Origin: Polaribacter cellanae | Lineage (GTDB): Bacteria; Bacteroidota; Bacteroidia; Flavobacteriales; Flavobacteriaceae | Direction of reading: 5' to 3' | Length of the DNA: 64,000 nt | Assembly: GCF_017569185.1 (NCBI RefSeq) | Contig: NZ_CP071869.1 | Location: 1,292,001 to 1,356,000 of the forward strand | Part shown: in pieces, positions 7,750 through 16,208 of the stretch | How positions within the stretch are numbered: the stretch's first letter is position 1 | How the letters are laid out: each line of letters starts with the position of its first letter | The notes under the pieces: model-generated | The model's input: only the letters and a program-made list of their open reading frames with translations | What the model was told of the DNA's origin: nothing | Database searches by the model: none | Made by a program: the position numbers and the translations under genes

Positions 7750-8526
7750 ATGTTCGATTTTATTGAGTTTTCTTTATTAGATGTATTAGATATTTTGTTG
7801 GTAGCAACGCTACTTTATTATATTTACAAACTTTTAAAAGGAACTGTCGCCATTAATATTGTTATAGGAATTGCGTTTATTTTTTTAATCTGGAAAATTA
7901 CACAAGCTCTAAAAATGGAGATGCTAAGTGGTATTTTAGGCTATTTACTTTCTGGTGGGGTTATTGCTTTAATCATTGTTTTTCAGCAAGAAATACGAAA
8001 ATTTTTATTAATGATTGGTACCACAAATTTTACCAATAAACGGAGTTTTTTAAAACAATTAAAATTCTTACAAACAGAAATTAGTTCCGAAATAGATACA
8101 GACGTAATTTTAGAAGCTTGTAAAAAAATGTCGAAAACAAAAACAGGTGCTTTAATTGTTATTGAAAGAACAAATGCTTTAGATTTTTTAATAAATACTG
8201 GCGATACTATGAATGCTCTAGTTAATGAAGCCATCTTACAAAGTGTTTTTTATAAAAATAGTCCTTTACACGATGGTGCTTTAATTATTAGAGACAATTA
8301 TATTGTGGCAACCAGAGTTATTTTACCAATTTCTGACAGCACCAAGATTCCTGCAAGGTTTGGTTTAAGACATAGAGCAGCAATTGGCGTTTCAGAAAAA
8401 ACAGATGCAGTTTGTGTGTTAGTTTCTGAAGAAACAGGAGAAATTTCTTATATAAAAGATGGCGAATTTGTGCTTTATAAAGATTTTGAAGAGTTAAATG
8501 ATAAAATGAAAAAAGACTTTATGTAG
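7750..8526 (+). CDS. cdaA: Diadenylate cyclase (c-di-AMP synthase)
   Basis: The 258-residue protein has three N-terminal membrane helices (about residues 10-90) followed by a DisA_N (DAC) domain. Both catalytic signatures are present: DGA (175-177) and RHRAA (207-211). CdaA condenses two ATP to cyclic di-AMP at the membrane, a second messenger for osmotic and cell-wall homeostasis. In Bacteroidetes it is, from memory, often next to folP; here exbD sits in between. The gene ends 95 bp before the direct repeat flanking the IS element. Confidence 0.95.
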   Translation: MFDFIEFSLLDVLDILLVATLLYYIYKLLKGTVAINIVIGIAFIFLIWKITQALKMEMLSGILGYLLSGGVIALIIVFQQEIRKFLLMIGTTNFTNKRSFLKQLKFLQTEISSEIDTDVILEACKKMSKTKTGALIVIERTNALDFLINTGDTMNALVNEAILQSVFYKNSPLHDGALIIRDNYIVATRVILPISDSTKIPARFGLRHRAAIGVSEKTDAVCVLVSEETGEISYIKDGEFVLYKDFEELNDKMKKDFM

Positions 8527-8627
8527 CCATTTTAAAAATAAAGTTACTCTTTTAAAACTTTGAACACCTATTCTTATTATAAAAAAAATATTCTCTCTAT
8601 TTATTCCAGTTTCATCAACAATTTTTA

Positions 8628-10273
8628 GGCGCTTTCATAAAACAACGAATCCCTTGTTTTTACGAGGGATTTGTTGTATTTTGTAGCTATAATAAACCCC
8701 GAAAATGGCCAATATAGGCAAAAAACGGGGTTTTAATTTCGACAATTATGAAAGTACGAAGAATTTCTGAAATGCAACACCGCATTTCAATTTTTTCCCC
8801 TCAGCGAGAATTATGATGCTCATTATGCGCGATTTTTAGAGGGAGATTTAGGTAAAATCTACTCTGCAATTCCTTGGAATGATTTAGTTAGCTCTTTTGG
8901 TATTTCTGAACAATCAAAAGGGAGAAACTATCTTTTTAGTCCTAAAGGAAGACTAGGTTTAATGTTTTTAAAACATTATGCTAATTGTTCAGATAGAAAA
9001 TTGATTGAGCAACTAAACTCGAATTTAGACTATCAATTTTTCTGTGATATAGAACTAGGTTTTGAACGCTTAACAAACTATAAAATAGTGAGCCAAATAC
9101 GTTGTGAATTAGCAGAGAAACTCGATATTAATTCCATAGAAAAAATTCTATTCAACTCTTGGAAAAACGAAATTGAAAACCCCAATCAAATTGTAATGGA
9201 TGCTACTTGTTATGAAAGTGAAGTTCGTTACCCTAGCATCCAAAAATTACTTTGGGAGTCGGTTCATTGGTTGTACAATCAATTACGTAAAACCTGCTCT
9301 ATATTAGGGGTTAAAATGATTAGAAGTAAATATATCAAGTGGAAAAAACGTTATCAAGGATTTAGTAAAATGCGAAGAAAAACCAAGTCGAAACGTATTT
9401 CATTAACCCGAGGTTTACTCAATCTGTTAAGTAAATTTATCAACTTTGAAAAAGAGTTGTCAGAAAATCACAATATTGAGTTTATAGCTTTGTATTATAA
9501 GCGAATAAATACAATTCAAAGGATTTACAAACAACAAAAAGATCATTTTGATACAGGAGAAAAAATCAAAGATAGAATTGTAAGCATTCAAAAGGATTAT
9601 ATTCGTCCTATTGTTCGAGGAAAGGAAGTAAAACCTGTTGAATTTGGAGCAAAAGTTAACAAAGTTCAAATTGATGGAATTAGCTTTATCGAACATATTA
9701 ACTTTAATGCATTTCATGAAGGAAATCGTTTTATTCAAACAGTCCAAAAAGCACAAGGATTAACTCGAAAAAAAGTAAAAATAGCTGGAGCAGATAAAAT
9801 TTATGCCACCAATAAAAATAGAAAACACTGTAGTTCTAAGAACATAGAAACAGACTTTATCCCCAAGGGAAAAAAGCCGAAAAATCATAAAGAAAAAAAG
9901 CAACTTAGAGCTATTATCGCAAAAGAAAGAGCTACAAGATTAGAAGGTTCTTTTGGAAAGGATAAAGAATATTATCACTTACGAAAAATAAAAGCCAAAA
10001 CTAAAAAGAATGAAATTCTATGGATATTCTTTGGAATACACACAGGGAATGCTCTTGAAATTGGCCGAAGAAAAATAGCTAAAACAGCACAACAAGTAGT
10101 CTAAATTTGAAGCATTGAATATAGTTTTATGGGAGAGGTATGTCTTGTTGGGAAGTTTTTAAGAAACTGAACACTTAAAACAGCTTTAAAACAAAAATTG
10201 AGGGTAGAATTTAAATAATTCTGCCCGCAATTTTAGCTGCATTTTTAAAAATAACCTATTTTCTGAATGTGCC
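8628..10273 (+). mobile_element. Insertion sequence, about 1.65 kb, IS5/IS1182-like
   Basis: The ends were placed from imperfect terminal inverted repeats: GGCGCTTTCATAAAA at 8628-8642 and, on the opposite strand, GGCACATTCAGAAAA ending the element at 10259-10273 (12 of 15 match). Both begin GGC. The 6-bp sequence TTTTTA lies directly outside each end (8622-8627 and 10274-10279), as expected for a target-site duplication. Inside are subterminal hairpins: ACAACGAATCCCT/AGGGATTTGTTGT at 8642-8677, AACCCCG/CGGGGTT at about 8695-8731, and 10194-10234. One transposase gene fills the element. The family assignment is from the transposase and is approximate. Confidence 0.75.
8748..10104 (+). pseudogene. 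IS5/IS1182-like DDE transposase, frameshifted near the N-terminus
   Basis: The main frame (from 8962) gives 380 residues with DDE-type blocks: VMDATCYESEV (first Asp), GADKIYATNKNRKHC (second Asp) and RLEGSFGKDKEYYHL (Glu), plus the usual late WIFFGIHTGNAL. Coding sequence continues upstream in that frame without an ATG. A proper start, MKVRRISEMQHRISIF, lies at 8748 in another frame. The frames join at T6C4 (8791-8800): removing one base restores IFPLSENYDAHYARF. Either one base was gained, leaving a dead gene, or +1 slippage at the homopolymer makes the full protein. Confidence 0.75.
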
Positions 10274-10328
10274 TTTTTAGTCAAACAAATACGGAAATTT
10301 ATGTTTTTAATATTGAAAAATTCAATTG

Positions 10329-10530
10329 ATGAAAAATCGTCTTATCATTGCAGGTTCTGGCTCTATATTTTCTTTAGTAATAATTTGATAAATTAGAATT
10401 GTTAAACAAAATATTTGATGAAATAAAAATACCTAAAGCTGTTTGGGAAGATAAATTATTAAATTTTTTGCTTGAAAAACATCAAGAAAAAAATAAGCTA
10501 AGAATTTCTTCTACTCAAACTCCTCCTTAG
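10329..10530 (+). pseudogene. Decayed PIN-domain (DUF3368-like) toxin remnant
   Basis: ATG at 10329 opens MKNRLIIAGSGSIFSLVII and stops. After a frame change near 10385 the reading continues FDKLELLNKIFDEI and then KIPKAVWED before ending at 10530. Order and wording match the N-terminal half of DUF3368/PIN (VapC-like) ribonucleases, where the first segment normally carries the metal-binding Asp (AD-S/T-G-S). Here that residue reads Gly. The C-terminal half is missing, and the 3' end overlaps the end of the convergent pseudouridine synthase gene. The IS ends 55 bp upstream. Confidence 0.5.
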
Positions 10531-11548
10531 AATTCTCGGAATACGTTCTCCATTTTTCTAAACAATCTAACATATCTTTAGGAACGTCAGAATTAAATTG
10601 CATAAATTCTCCCGTTTTTGGATGCGTAAACCCTAACGTTTTTGCATGTAAAGCTTGTCTTGGCAATACTTTAAAACAATTATGTACAAACTGCTTGTAT
10701 TTTGTAAATGTTGTTCCTTTTAAAATTGCATTTCCTCCATAACGTTCGTCATTAAAAAGTGTATGACCAATATGTTTAAAATGCGCTCTAATTTGATGTG
10801 TTCTTCCAGTTTCCAATTTACATTGCACCAAAGTAACGTAGGTTAATCTTTCTAATACTTTAAAGTGCGTAACTGCATGTTTTCCAAAATCGCCATTTGG
10901 AAAAACATCCATTTGCAAACGATTTTTTAAACTTCTACCAATATTTCCTTCAATACTGCCTTCATCTTCCTCTATATTTCCCCAAACTAAAGCATAATAC
11001 AAACGCTCTGTGGTTCTGTCGAAAAATTGTTTCGACAAATGCGCCATTGCAAACTCTGTTTTTGCGACGACTAATAAACCACTAGTATCTTTATCAATCC
11101 TGTGCACTAAACCTGGGCGTTCATTAGAATTTGTAGGTAAATTTTCTATATGATAAATCAAACCATTTACCAAAGTTCCAGAGTAGTTTCCATGACCTGG
11201 ATGCACCACCATTCCTGCTGGTTTATTTACAACAATTACAGTATCGTCTTCATAAATAATATCTAAAGGAATATCTTCTGCAACCAACAAGTTTTCTGCT
11301 GGTGGGTATGCCAAAACAACTCTAACAACATCTTTTGGTTTTACTTTATGGTTCGATTTTACAGCAACATCATTCACTAAAACGTTCCCAGCTTTTGCAG
11401 CTTGTTGTACCTTATTTCTGGTGGCGTTTTCGATAAAGTTCATTAAAAATTTATCTACTCGTAAAGGTTCTTGCCCTTCACTAGCAACAAAATTATAATG
11501 CTCGTACAACTCTTCTTTCTCTAAATCTTGATTCTGTTCTTCCTGCAC
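10511..11548 (-). CDS. RluA/RluD family 23S rRNA pseudouridine synthase
   Basis: The 345-residue protein has an N-terminal S4 RNA-binding domain (about residues 28-80) followed by the synthase domain with HRIDKDTSGLL (149-159), in which Asp152 is the expected catalytic residue, and the later CKLETGRTHQIRAH motif. RluD-type enzymes isomerise uridines in the large-subunit rRNA. It is followed on the same strand side by the PASTA protein gene, which lies upstream of it in transcription with a 74-bp gap. The target uridines cannot be read from sequence. Confidence 0.93.
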   Translation of the reverse strand: MQEEQNQDLEKEELYEHYNFVASEGQEPLRVDKFLMNFIENATRNKVQQAAKAGNVLVNDVAVKSNHKVKPKDVVRVVLAYPPAENLLVAEDIPLDIIYEDDTVIVVNKPAGMVVHPGHGNYSGTLVNGLIYHIENLPTNSNERPGLVHRIDKDTSGLLVVAKTEFAMAHLSKQFFDRTTERLYYALVWGNIEEDEGSIEGNIGRSLKNRLQMDVFPNGDFGKHAVTHFKVLERLTYVTLVQCKLETGRTHQIRAHFKHIGHTLFNDERYGGNAILKGTTFTKYKQFVHNCFKVLPRQALHAKTLGFTHPKTGEFMQFNSDVPKDMLDCLEKWRTYSENSKEEFE

Positions 11549-11622
11549 AATATTTCTTCTAACTTATTATTATTAACTCACAACTGAGACTAAAAACTGC
11601 CAACTGAACACTGCCAACTTAC

Positions 11623-12180
11623 TTAACGCCCATTTCCATCACCCAAAACCAAATCTACAATAGAATTTAGCGGTAATTTATCGCCTTCATTTAAAATTTT
11701 TCCATTGTGTCGCAAACCACGAACCACATCTTTACCAATATCATTTACGTAGGTAAAATTCGTACCAACGTTTAAACCTATGGCTCTCAACTGAGAAGAA
11801 GCTTGTCTTTTTGTACGTCCGTTTAAATCTGGAATGGTTACATCTCTATATTTAGAAGGGTTTAGTGTTAGGTATATTTTACGTTTTTCTTTTACAAAAT
11901 CTCCTGCTTGCGGCGTTTGTTCAATCACCGATTTTTTTGGATAATCGGGGTTGTAACTTGCGCTATCGATTATTTTAAAATCTAAGTTCATTTCTTTTAA
12001 TTTTCTATCTACTTCTTCCAAAGACATTTTTTGCAAGTCTGGAACCTGTATTTTCTGATCGTGATTTGTAGTAACGCCCAACCAAAATTTTAATATGAAA
12101 ACAAATAATAATAAACCAACTACAGCAATTACAATTTGAATAAAAAAAGATTTACTTTTTATAAACTGAAAAACACTCAT
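11623..12180 (-). CDS. PASTA-domain membrane protein
   Basis: The 185-residue protein has a short basic N-terminus, one membrane helix (about residues 12-33), then two PASTA repeats outside the cytoplasm. The first (about 42-110) has the pattern VPDLQKMSLEEV...GDFVKEKRKIYLTLN, the second (about 112-182) IPDLNGRTKRQASSQLRAIGL. PASTA units usually bind peptidoglycan fragments. There is no kinase domain, unlike PknB-type proteins. The neighbours ddl (divergent) and rluD-type gene suggest a cell-wall setting. Exact role unknown. Confidence 0.88.
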   Translation of the reverse strand: MSVFQFIKSKSFFIQIVIAVVGLLLFVFILKFWLGVTTNHDQKIQVPDLQKMSLEEVDRKLKEMNLDFKIIDSASYNPDYPKKSVIEQTPQAGDFVKEKRKIYLTLNPSKYRDVTIPDLNGRTKRQASSQLRAIGLNVGTNFTYVNDIGKDVVRGLRHNGKILNEGDKLPLNSIVDLVLGDGNGR

Positions 12181-12201
12181 TTTTAGATATTTTTAATCGT
12201 A

Positions 12202-12209
12202 CAAATATA
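12202..12209 (-). promoter_or_regulatory. -7 element TATATTTG of the PASTA/rluD-type unit
   Basis: Minus strand TATATTTG fits TAnnTTTG and ends 22 nt before the PASTA gene ATG. It shares the 93-bp divergent region with the ddl promoter. Confidence 0.4.
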
Positions 12210-12222
12210 TAAAAAGTAAACG

Positions 12223-12254
12223 TTGCTGTTTCTATTTATATTTTGATAAATTTG
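12223..12254 (+). promoter_or_regulatory. Promoter of ddl (TTG-N21-TAAATTTG)
   Basis: TTG at 12223-12225 and TAAATTTG at 12247-12254 fit the Bacteroidetes -33/-7 pair. The ddl ATG follows 19 nt later. Confidence 0.45.
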
Positions 12255-12273
12255 TTTTATTATTTTTACGTAA

Positions 12274-13251
12274 ATGAAGAAAAATATTGCCATTGTAATG
12301 GGTGGTTATTCATCCGAAGTTAACATTTCACTAAAAAGCGGTAATGTTGTTTATAAGCATCTTAACAAAGAGAAATACAATTCTTTTAGAGTACATATTC
12401 TAAAAGAAAAATGGGTTGCTTTAAATGAAAATAATCAGGAATACCCAATTGATAAAAACGATTTTTCGTTTATTTTATATGGAAATAAAATTAATTTCGA
12501 TTGTGTTTTTAACGCTATTCATGGGGCTCCAGGAGAAAATGGCCAATTATTAGCCTATTTTAATTTGCTGAATTTAAAACACACTTCTGCCCCATTTTAT
12601 CAAATGGCATTAACGTTTAATAAGCGCGATACTTTAAGTGTTGTAAAAGCATATGGTATTAAAACTGCCACTGCTATTTTCTTAAATAAAGGCGATAAAA
12701 TTGACGAGAATTCCATCATAAAAAAAGTGGGTTTACCATGTTTTATAAAACCAAATAATGCTGGTTCCAGTTACGGAATTTCTAAAGTTTACGATAAAGA
12801 AGCGATTTTACCAGCAATTGAAAAAGCATATGCAGAAGATTCAGAAATTTTAATTGAGTCTTTTTTAGACGGAAAAGAAGTTTCTGTGGGTGTTATTCAA
12901 TATAAAGGAAAAACAAAAGTTTTACCAATTACAGAAATTGTTTCAGAAAACGATTTTTTCGATTATGAAGCAAAATACGAAGGAAAATCTCAAGAAATTA
13001 CGCCTGCAAGAATTTCTTCCGAAGAAAAAGAAAACGTAGAAAAAGTTGCCAAAAGGGTTTATGAGATTTTAAACATGTCTGGCTTTTCGAGAGCAGAATA
13101 TATTTTCGTGAATAACGAACCGTATTTCTTAGAAATAAACACAGTGCCTGGTTTAACCGAAGAAAGTATTTTACCTCAACAAGCGCAAGTGGCAGGAATT
13201 TCTTTGTCTGAATTATTTGATAATTCAATTCAGGAAGCATTAAATAAATAA
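12274..13251 (+). CDS. ddl: D-alanine--D-alanine ligase
   Basis: This 325-residue ATP-grasp enzyme joins two D-alanines for peptidoglycan precursor synthesis in the cytoplasm. Visible features are the N-terminal GGYSSEVNISLKSG, the IHGAPGENG substrate loop, the ATP-grasp core CFIKPNNAGSSYGISKV, the loop YEAKYEGKSQEITPA and the metal/product-binding FLEINTVPGLTEES. Length and order are typical. coaD follows after 62 bp and may be co-transcribed. Confidence 0.95.
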   Translation: MKKNIAIVMGGYSSEVNISLKSGNVVYKHLNKEKYNSFRVHILKEKWVALNENNQEYPIDKNDFSFILYGNKINFDCVFNAIHGAPGENGQLLAYFNLLNLKHTSAPFYQMALTFNKRDTLSVVKAYGIKTATAIFLNKGDKIDENSIIKKVGLPCFIKPNNAGSSYGISKVYDKEAILPAIEKAYAEDSEILIESFLDGKEVSVGVIQYKGKTKVLPITEIVSENDFFDYEAKYEGKSQEITPARISSEEKENVEKVAKRVYEILNMSGFSRAEYIFVNNEPYFLEINTVPGLTEESILPQQAQVAGISLSELFDNSIQEALNK

Positions 13252-13313
13252 GCATTCAAAAAACTGTTATAAAAATTTATAAATTCATGGCAGTTTCATC
13301 AAAAATAAAAACA

Positions 13314-13769
13314 ATGAAAAGAGCAATTTTTCCAGGATCTTTTGATCCTATTACATTAGGGCATTTTGATATTATAGCAAGAGGAGTTACGCTTTTCGAC
13401 GAATTAATTATTGCCATTGGTGTAAATTCCGATAAAAAATACATGTTCACTTTAGAGGAACGCAAAAAATTTATCGAGGAATGCTTTAAGCACAATCCAA
13501 AAATAAAAGTGGTTACTTACAAAGGGTTAACAGTGGATTTCTGTCAGAAAAACAACGTCGATTTTATTTTAAGAGGACTTAGAAATCCGGCAGATTTTGA
13601 GTTTGAAAAAGCAATCGCACATACAAATAGAGATTTAGCACCCATTGAAACCGTCTTTTTATTAACGGCTGCAAGTACTTCTTATATTTCTTCTTCCATT
13701 GTTAGAGATGTTATTAGAAATCATGGAGATTACACCAAATTAGTTCCAAAACCTGTTCGTGTAAAATAA
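13314..13769 (+). CDS. coaD: Phosphopantetheine adenylyltransferase
   Basis: From the ATG at 13314 the protein has 151 residues, starting MKRAIFPGSFDPITLGHFDI. It contains the nucleotidyltransferase T-x-G-H motif and the late STSYISSSIVRDV segment with the (I/V)SSxxxR signature. It transfers AMP to 4'-phosphopantetheine in coenzyme A synthesis. An in-frame ATG nine codons earlier (13287) exists but adds a non-conserved tail, so 13314 is preferred. The M14 peptidase gene begins 6 bp after its stop. Confidence 0.95.
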   Translation: MKRAIFPGSFDPITLGHFDIIARGVTLFDELIIAIGVNSDKKYMFTLEERKKFIEECFKHNPKIKVVTYKGLTVDFCQKNNVDFILRGLRNPADFEFEKAIAHTNRDLAPIETVFLLTAASTSYISSSIVRDVIRNHGDYTKLVPKPVRVK

Positions 13770-13775
13770 TATATA

Positions 13776-15521
13776 ATGAAAAATCTACTACTTCTAACTT
13801 TACTAATTCTTGCTTTTTCTTGTAAAAATTCATCTAAAAGTGAAGTTGATTTTACAACGCAATTCGAAAAATCAAAAGGAAAAGAAACCCCAGAATACAA
13901 AGACGTAATTTCTTATTATGAAGATTTGGCAAACGAATATTCAGAAATTTCTATGTTTTCATTTGGGCAAACAGATGCTGGTGAACCATTACATTTAGTG
14001 GTTTACAATAAAGAAGGTATTTTTAATGTGAAAGAAATTACAAATTCTAAGAAAAACAGCATTTTAATAAATAACGGAATTCACCCAGGAGAATCAGATG
14101 GAATTGATGCTTCCATGATGTTGCTTAGAGACATTGTGCAGAATGATTCTTTAAAGAAAAAGTATAAAAACTCTTTAATTGCTGTAATTCCTGTGTATAA
14201 TATTGGTGGCGCTTTAAATAGAAATTCACACACGAGAGCAAACCAAAATGGCCCCTTAGAATATGGTTTTCGAGGAAATGCAAGGAATTTCGATTTAAAT
14301 AGAGATTTTATCAAGCAAGACACCAAAAATGCGGCTGCTTTTGCTGAAATTTTTCACACAGTAAATCCTGATATTTTTATAGACAATCATGTGAGTAATG
14401 GTGCAGATTATCAATATGCAATTACACATTTATTTACACAGCACAACAAATTAGGTGGCAATTTAGGGTCTTTTTTAGAAAATGAAATGCGTCCTCAAAT
14501 GGAAAAATCTCTGAAAGAAAAAAATATTATAATTACACCTTACGTAAATGTTTGGGGCAATACTCCTGAAGCTGGCTTTTCTCAGTTTTTCGATTCTCCA
14601 AGATATTCAACTGGTTATACAACTTTGTTTAATACATTGGGTTTAATGGTGGAAACACATATGTTAAAACCCTATAAAATTAGAGTAGAACAAACCTACG
14701 AATTGTTATTTTCTGCATTGGATTTTGGAGAAAATAATTCAGAAAAAATTAAAGATTTTCGCTCCAAATCTGTTGAAGAAATTTTGTCTAAAAAAACATA
14801 TCCTATTACGTATAAAGTGGATAGAGAAAACCCGACCACTTTACAATTTAAAGGGTATGAAGCAACAATAATTGATAGTAAAGTAACCAATGGTAAACGT
14901 CTTTTTTACGACACAAAAAAACCGTTTACAAAAGAAGTAAATTATTACAACAATTTTCTCGCTGATAAAGAAATTGCCATTCCGAAAGCCTATATTTTAC
15001 CACAAGGTTGGCACAAAGTAATTGATAGATTTGAAATAAATAATATTAAATTTACACAGTTCGAAAAAGATACCACAATCTCTGTGGAAGTACATCGCAT
15101 TGCAGATTATAAAACAAGAACTTCTGCTTACGAAGGTCACTATTTACATTATAATACAAAAGTTGAAAAGTCGACAAAAGAAATGAAGTTCAGAAAAGGA
15201 GATTTATACATTCCAACCCACCAAAATGGCGTTCGTTATTTGTTAGAAACATTGGAAGCAGAAGCGACTGACTCCTTTTTTAATTGGAACTTTTTCGATA
15301 CCATTTTACAGAAGAAAGAAGGCTATTCTGCCTACGTTTTTGAAGATATTGCAGAAAAATTATTAGCAGAAAATACTGATATAAAAAAGGCTTTTAATAA
15401 GAAGATGAAAAGTGATGAAACTTTCGCAAAAAACCCAAGAATGCAGTTAGATTTTGTGTATAAGAATTCACCTTACTACGAACCTGCACATTTAGTTTTA
15501 CCCATTTTTAAAGTATTTTAA
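13776..15521 (+). CDS. M14-family zinc carboxypeptidase lipoprotein
   Basis: The 581-residue protein begins with a lipoprotein signal (LLILAFSC, Cys16). The M14 zinc site shows as NGIHPGESDG (His103, Glu106) and a later histidine in DIFIDNHVSNGADY. The candidate catalytic glutamate is in GLMVETHMLKP. The C-terminal about 250 residues are a beta-rich extension without a recognised motif. It is probably an envelope-attached peptidase that trims peptides or peptidoglycan stems in the periplasm; substrate unknown. It lies 6 bp behind coaD. Confidence 0.88.
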   Translation: MKNLLLLTLLILAFSCKNSSKSEVDFTTQFEKSKGKETPEYKDVISYYEDLANEYSEISMFSFGQTDAGEPLHLVVYNKEGIFNVKEITNSKKNSILINNGIHPGESDGIDASMMLLRDIVQNDSLKKKYKNSLIAVIPVYNIGGALNRNSHTRANQNGPLEYGFRGNARNFDLNRDFIKQDTKNAAAFAEIFHTVNPDIFIDNHVSNGADYQYAITHLFTQHNKLGGNLGSFLENEMRPQMEKSLKEKNIIITPYVNVWGNTPEAGFSQFFDSPRYSTGYTTLFNTLGLMVETHMLKPYKIRVEQTYELLFSALDFGENNSEKIKDFRSKSVEEILSKKTYPITYKVDRENPTTLQFKGYEATIIDSKVTNGKRLFYDTKKPFTKEVNYYNNFLADKEIAIPKAYILPQGWHKVIDRFEINNIKFTQFEKDTTISVEVHRIADYKTRTSAYEGHYLHYNTKVEKSTKEMKFRKGDLYIPTHQNGVRYLLETLEAEATDSFFNWNFFDTILQKKEGYSAYVFEDIAEKLLAENTDIKKAFNKKMKSDETFAKNPRMQLDFVYKNSPYYEPAHLVLPIFKVF

Positions 15522-15523
15522 TA

Positions 15524-15601
15524 ATAAAAAAACGCTTCTTACTCCTTACTTTAAGTATAGCCTTTAGTTGCAAAACGTCTAAAACAGAATCTATGTGGTA
15601 A
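15524..15601 (+). pseudogene. Truncated lipoprotein signal-peptide remnant
   Basis: A frame directly behind the M14 gene reads IKKRFLLLTLSIAFSCKTSK and stops six codons later. It has a clear lipobox (AFSC) but no ATG (it begins ATA after a stop) and no mature protein. It looks like the surviving 5' end of a deleted lipoprotein gene. The rest of the 222-bp gap holds nothing else I can identify. Confidence 0.35.
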
Positions 15602-15743
15602 AAAGTCTCTGTTTTTAGTTACAGTTTACAATCTGCTTAAAAATCAAACTTTAAAATGGAAGTAATATCTCTATTTAAAAAAAGTTAAAAGATTTTTTCT
15701 GTTTTATTTTATTTGTAACTTGTAGTTTTTAAAACTTTTACAC

Positions 15744-16208
15744 GTGAATTTAAATTTATCAATTAACGGAAAACCCTATACTATTAAGACACAAGAAGAT
15801 ATGCCATTACTTTGGGCAATTAGAGATATTATTGGCTTAACAGGCACAAAATTTGGTTGTGGCGTAAGTCAATGTGGTGCTTGCTCTATTTTAATTGATG
15901 GAAATCTCACAAAATCTTGTGGAACGCCAGTTTCAGCTGCCATTGGAAAAGAAATCTTTACCATAGAAGGGAGTTCCGAAAATTTAGAACTTTTAAGACA
16001 AACTTGGAATGATGGAAATGTGCCACAATGTGGTTATTGCCAATCTGGACAATTAATTGCAGCCACTTCTTTGTTAGATAAAAATGAAAATCCTTCGGAT
16101 GAAGATATAGATAATGCCATGAGTTCGAACATCTGTAGATGTGGAACATATTCACGAATTAAAAAAGCAATTCACGAAGCTGTTGCACTTAAAAAAGAGA
16201 AAATATGA
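15744..16208 (+). CDS. (2Fe-2S) subunit of a xanthine-oxidase-family molybdenum hydroxylase
   Basis: This 154-residue small subunit has two iron-sulfur clusters: plant-type Cys39/44/47/59 (CGVSQCGACS...SC) and the second at Cys96/99/131/133 (CGYC...NICRCG). It resembles IorA of isoquinoline 1-oxidoreductase and related aldehyde oxidases, passing electrons from the molybdenum cofactor. The start is GTG at 15744, as no ATG precedes the conserved first strand. Its stop overlaps the start of the large subunit (ATGA). Confidence 0.93.
   Translation: MNLNLSINGKPYTIKTQEDMPLLWAIRDIIGLTGTKFGCGVSQCGACSILIDGNLTKSCGTPVSAAIGKEIFTIEGSSENLELLRQTWNDGNVPQCGYCQSGQLIAATSLLDKNENPSDEDIDNAMSSNICRCGTYSRIKKAIHEAVALKKEKI

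Noticed and set aside
8608..8614. CAGTTTC and its inverse near 10163 as IS ends
   Set aside because: Only 7 bp match and there is no flanking duplication. The GGC-starting repeats with TTTTTA on both sides are a better solution.
11623..12180. PknB-type Ser/Thr kinase because of PASTA repeats
   Set aside because: The protein has only a membrane helix and PASTA units, with no kinase domain.
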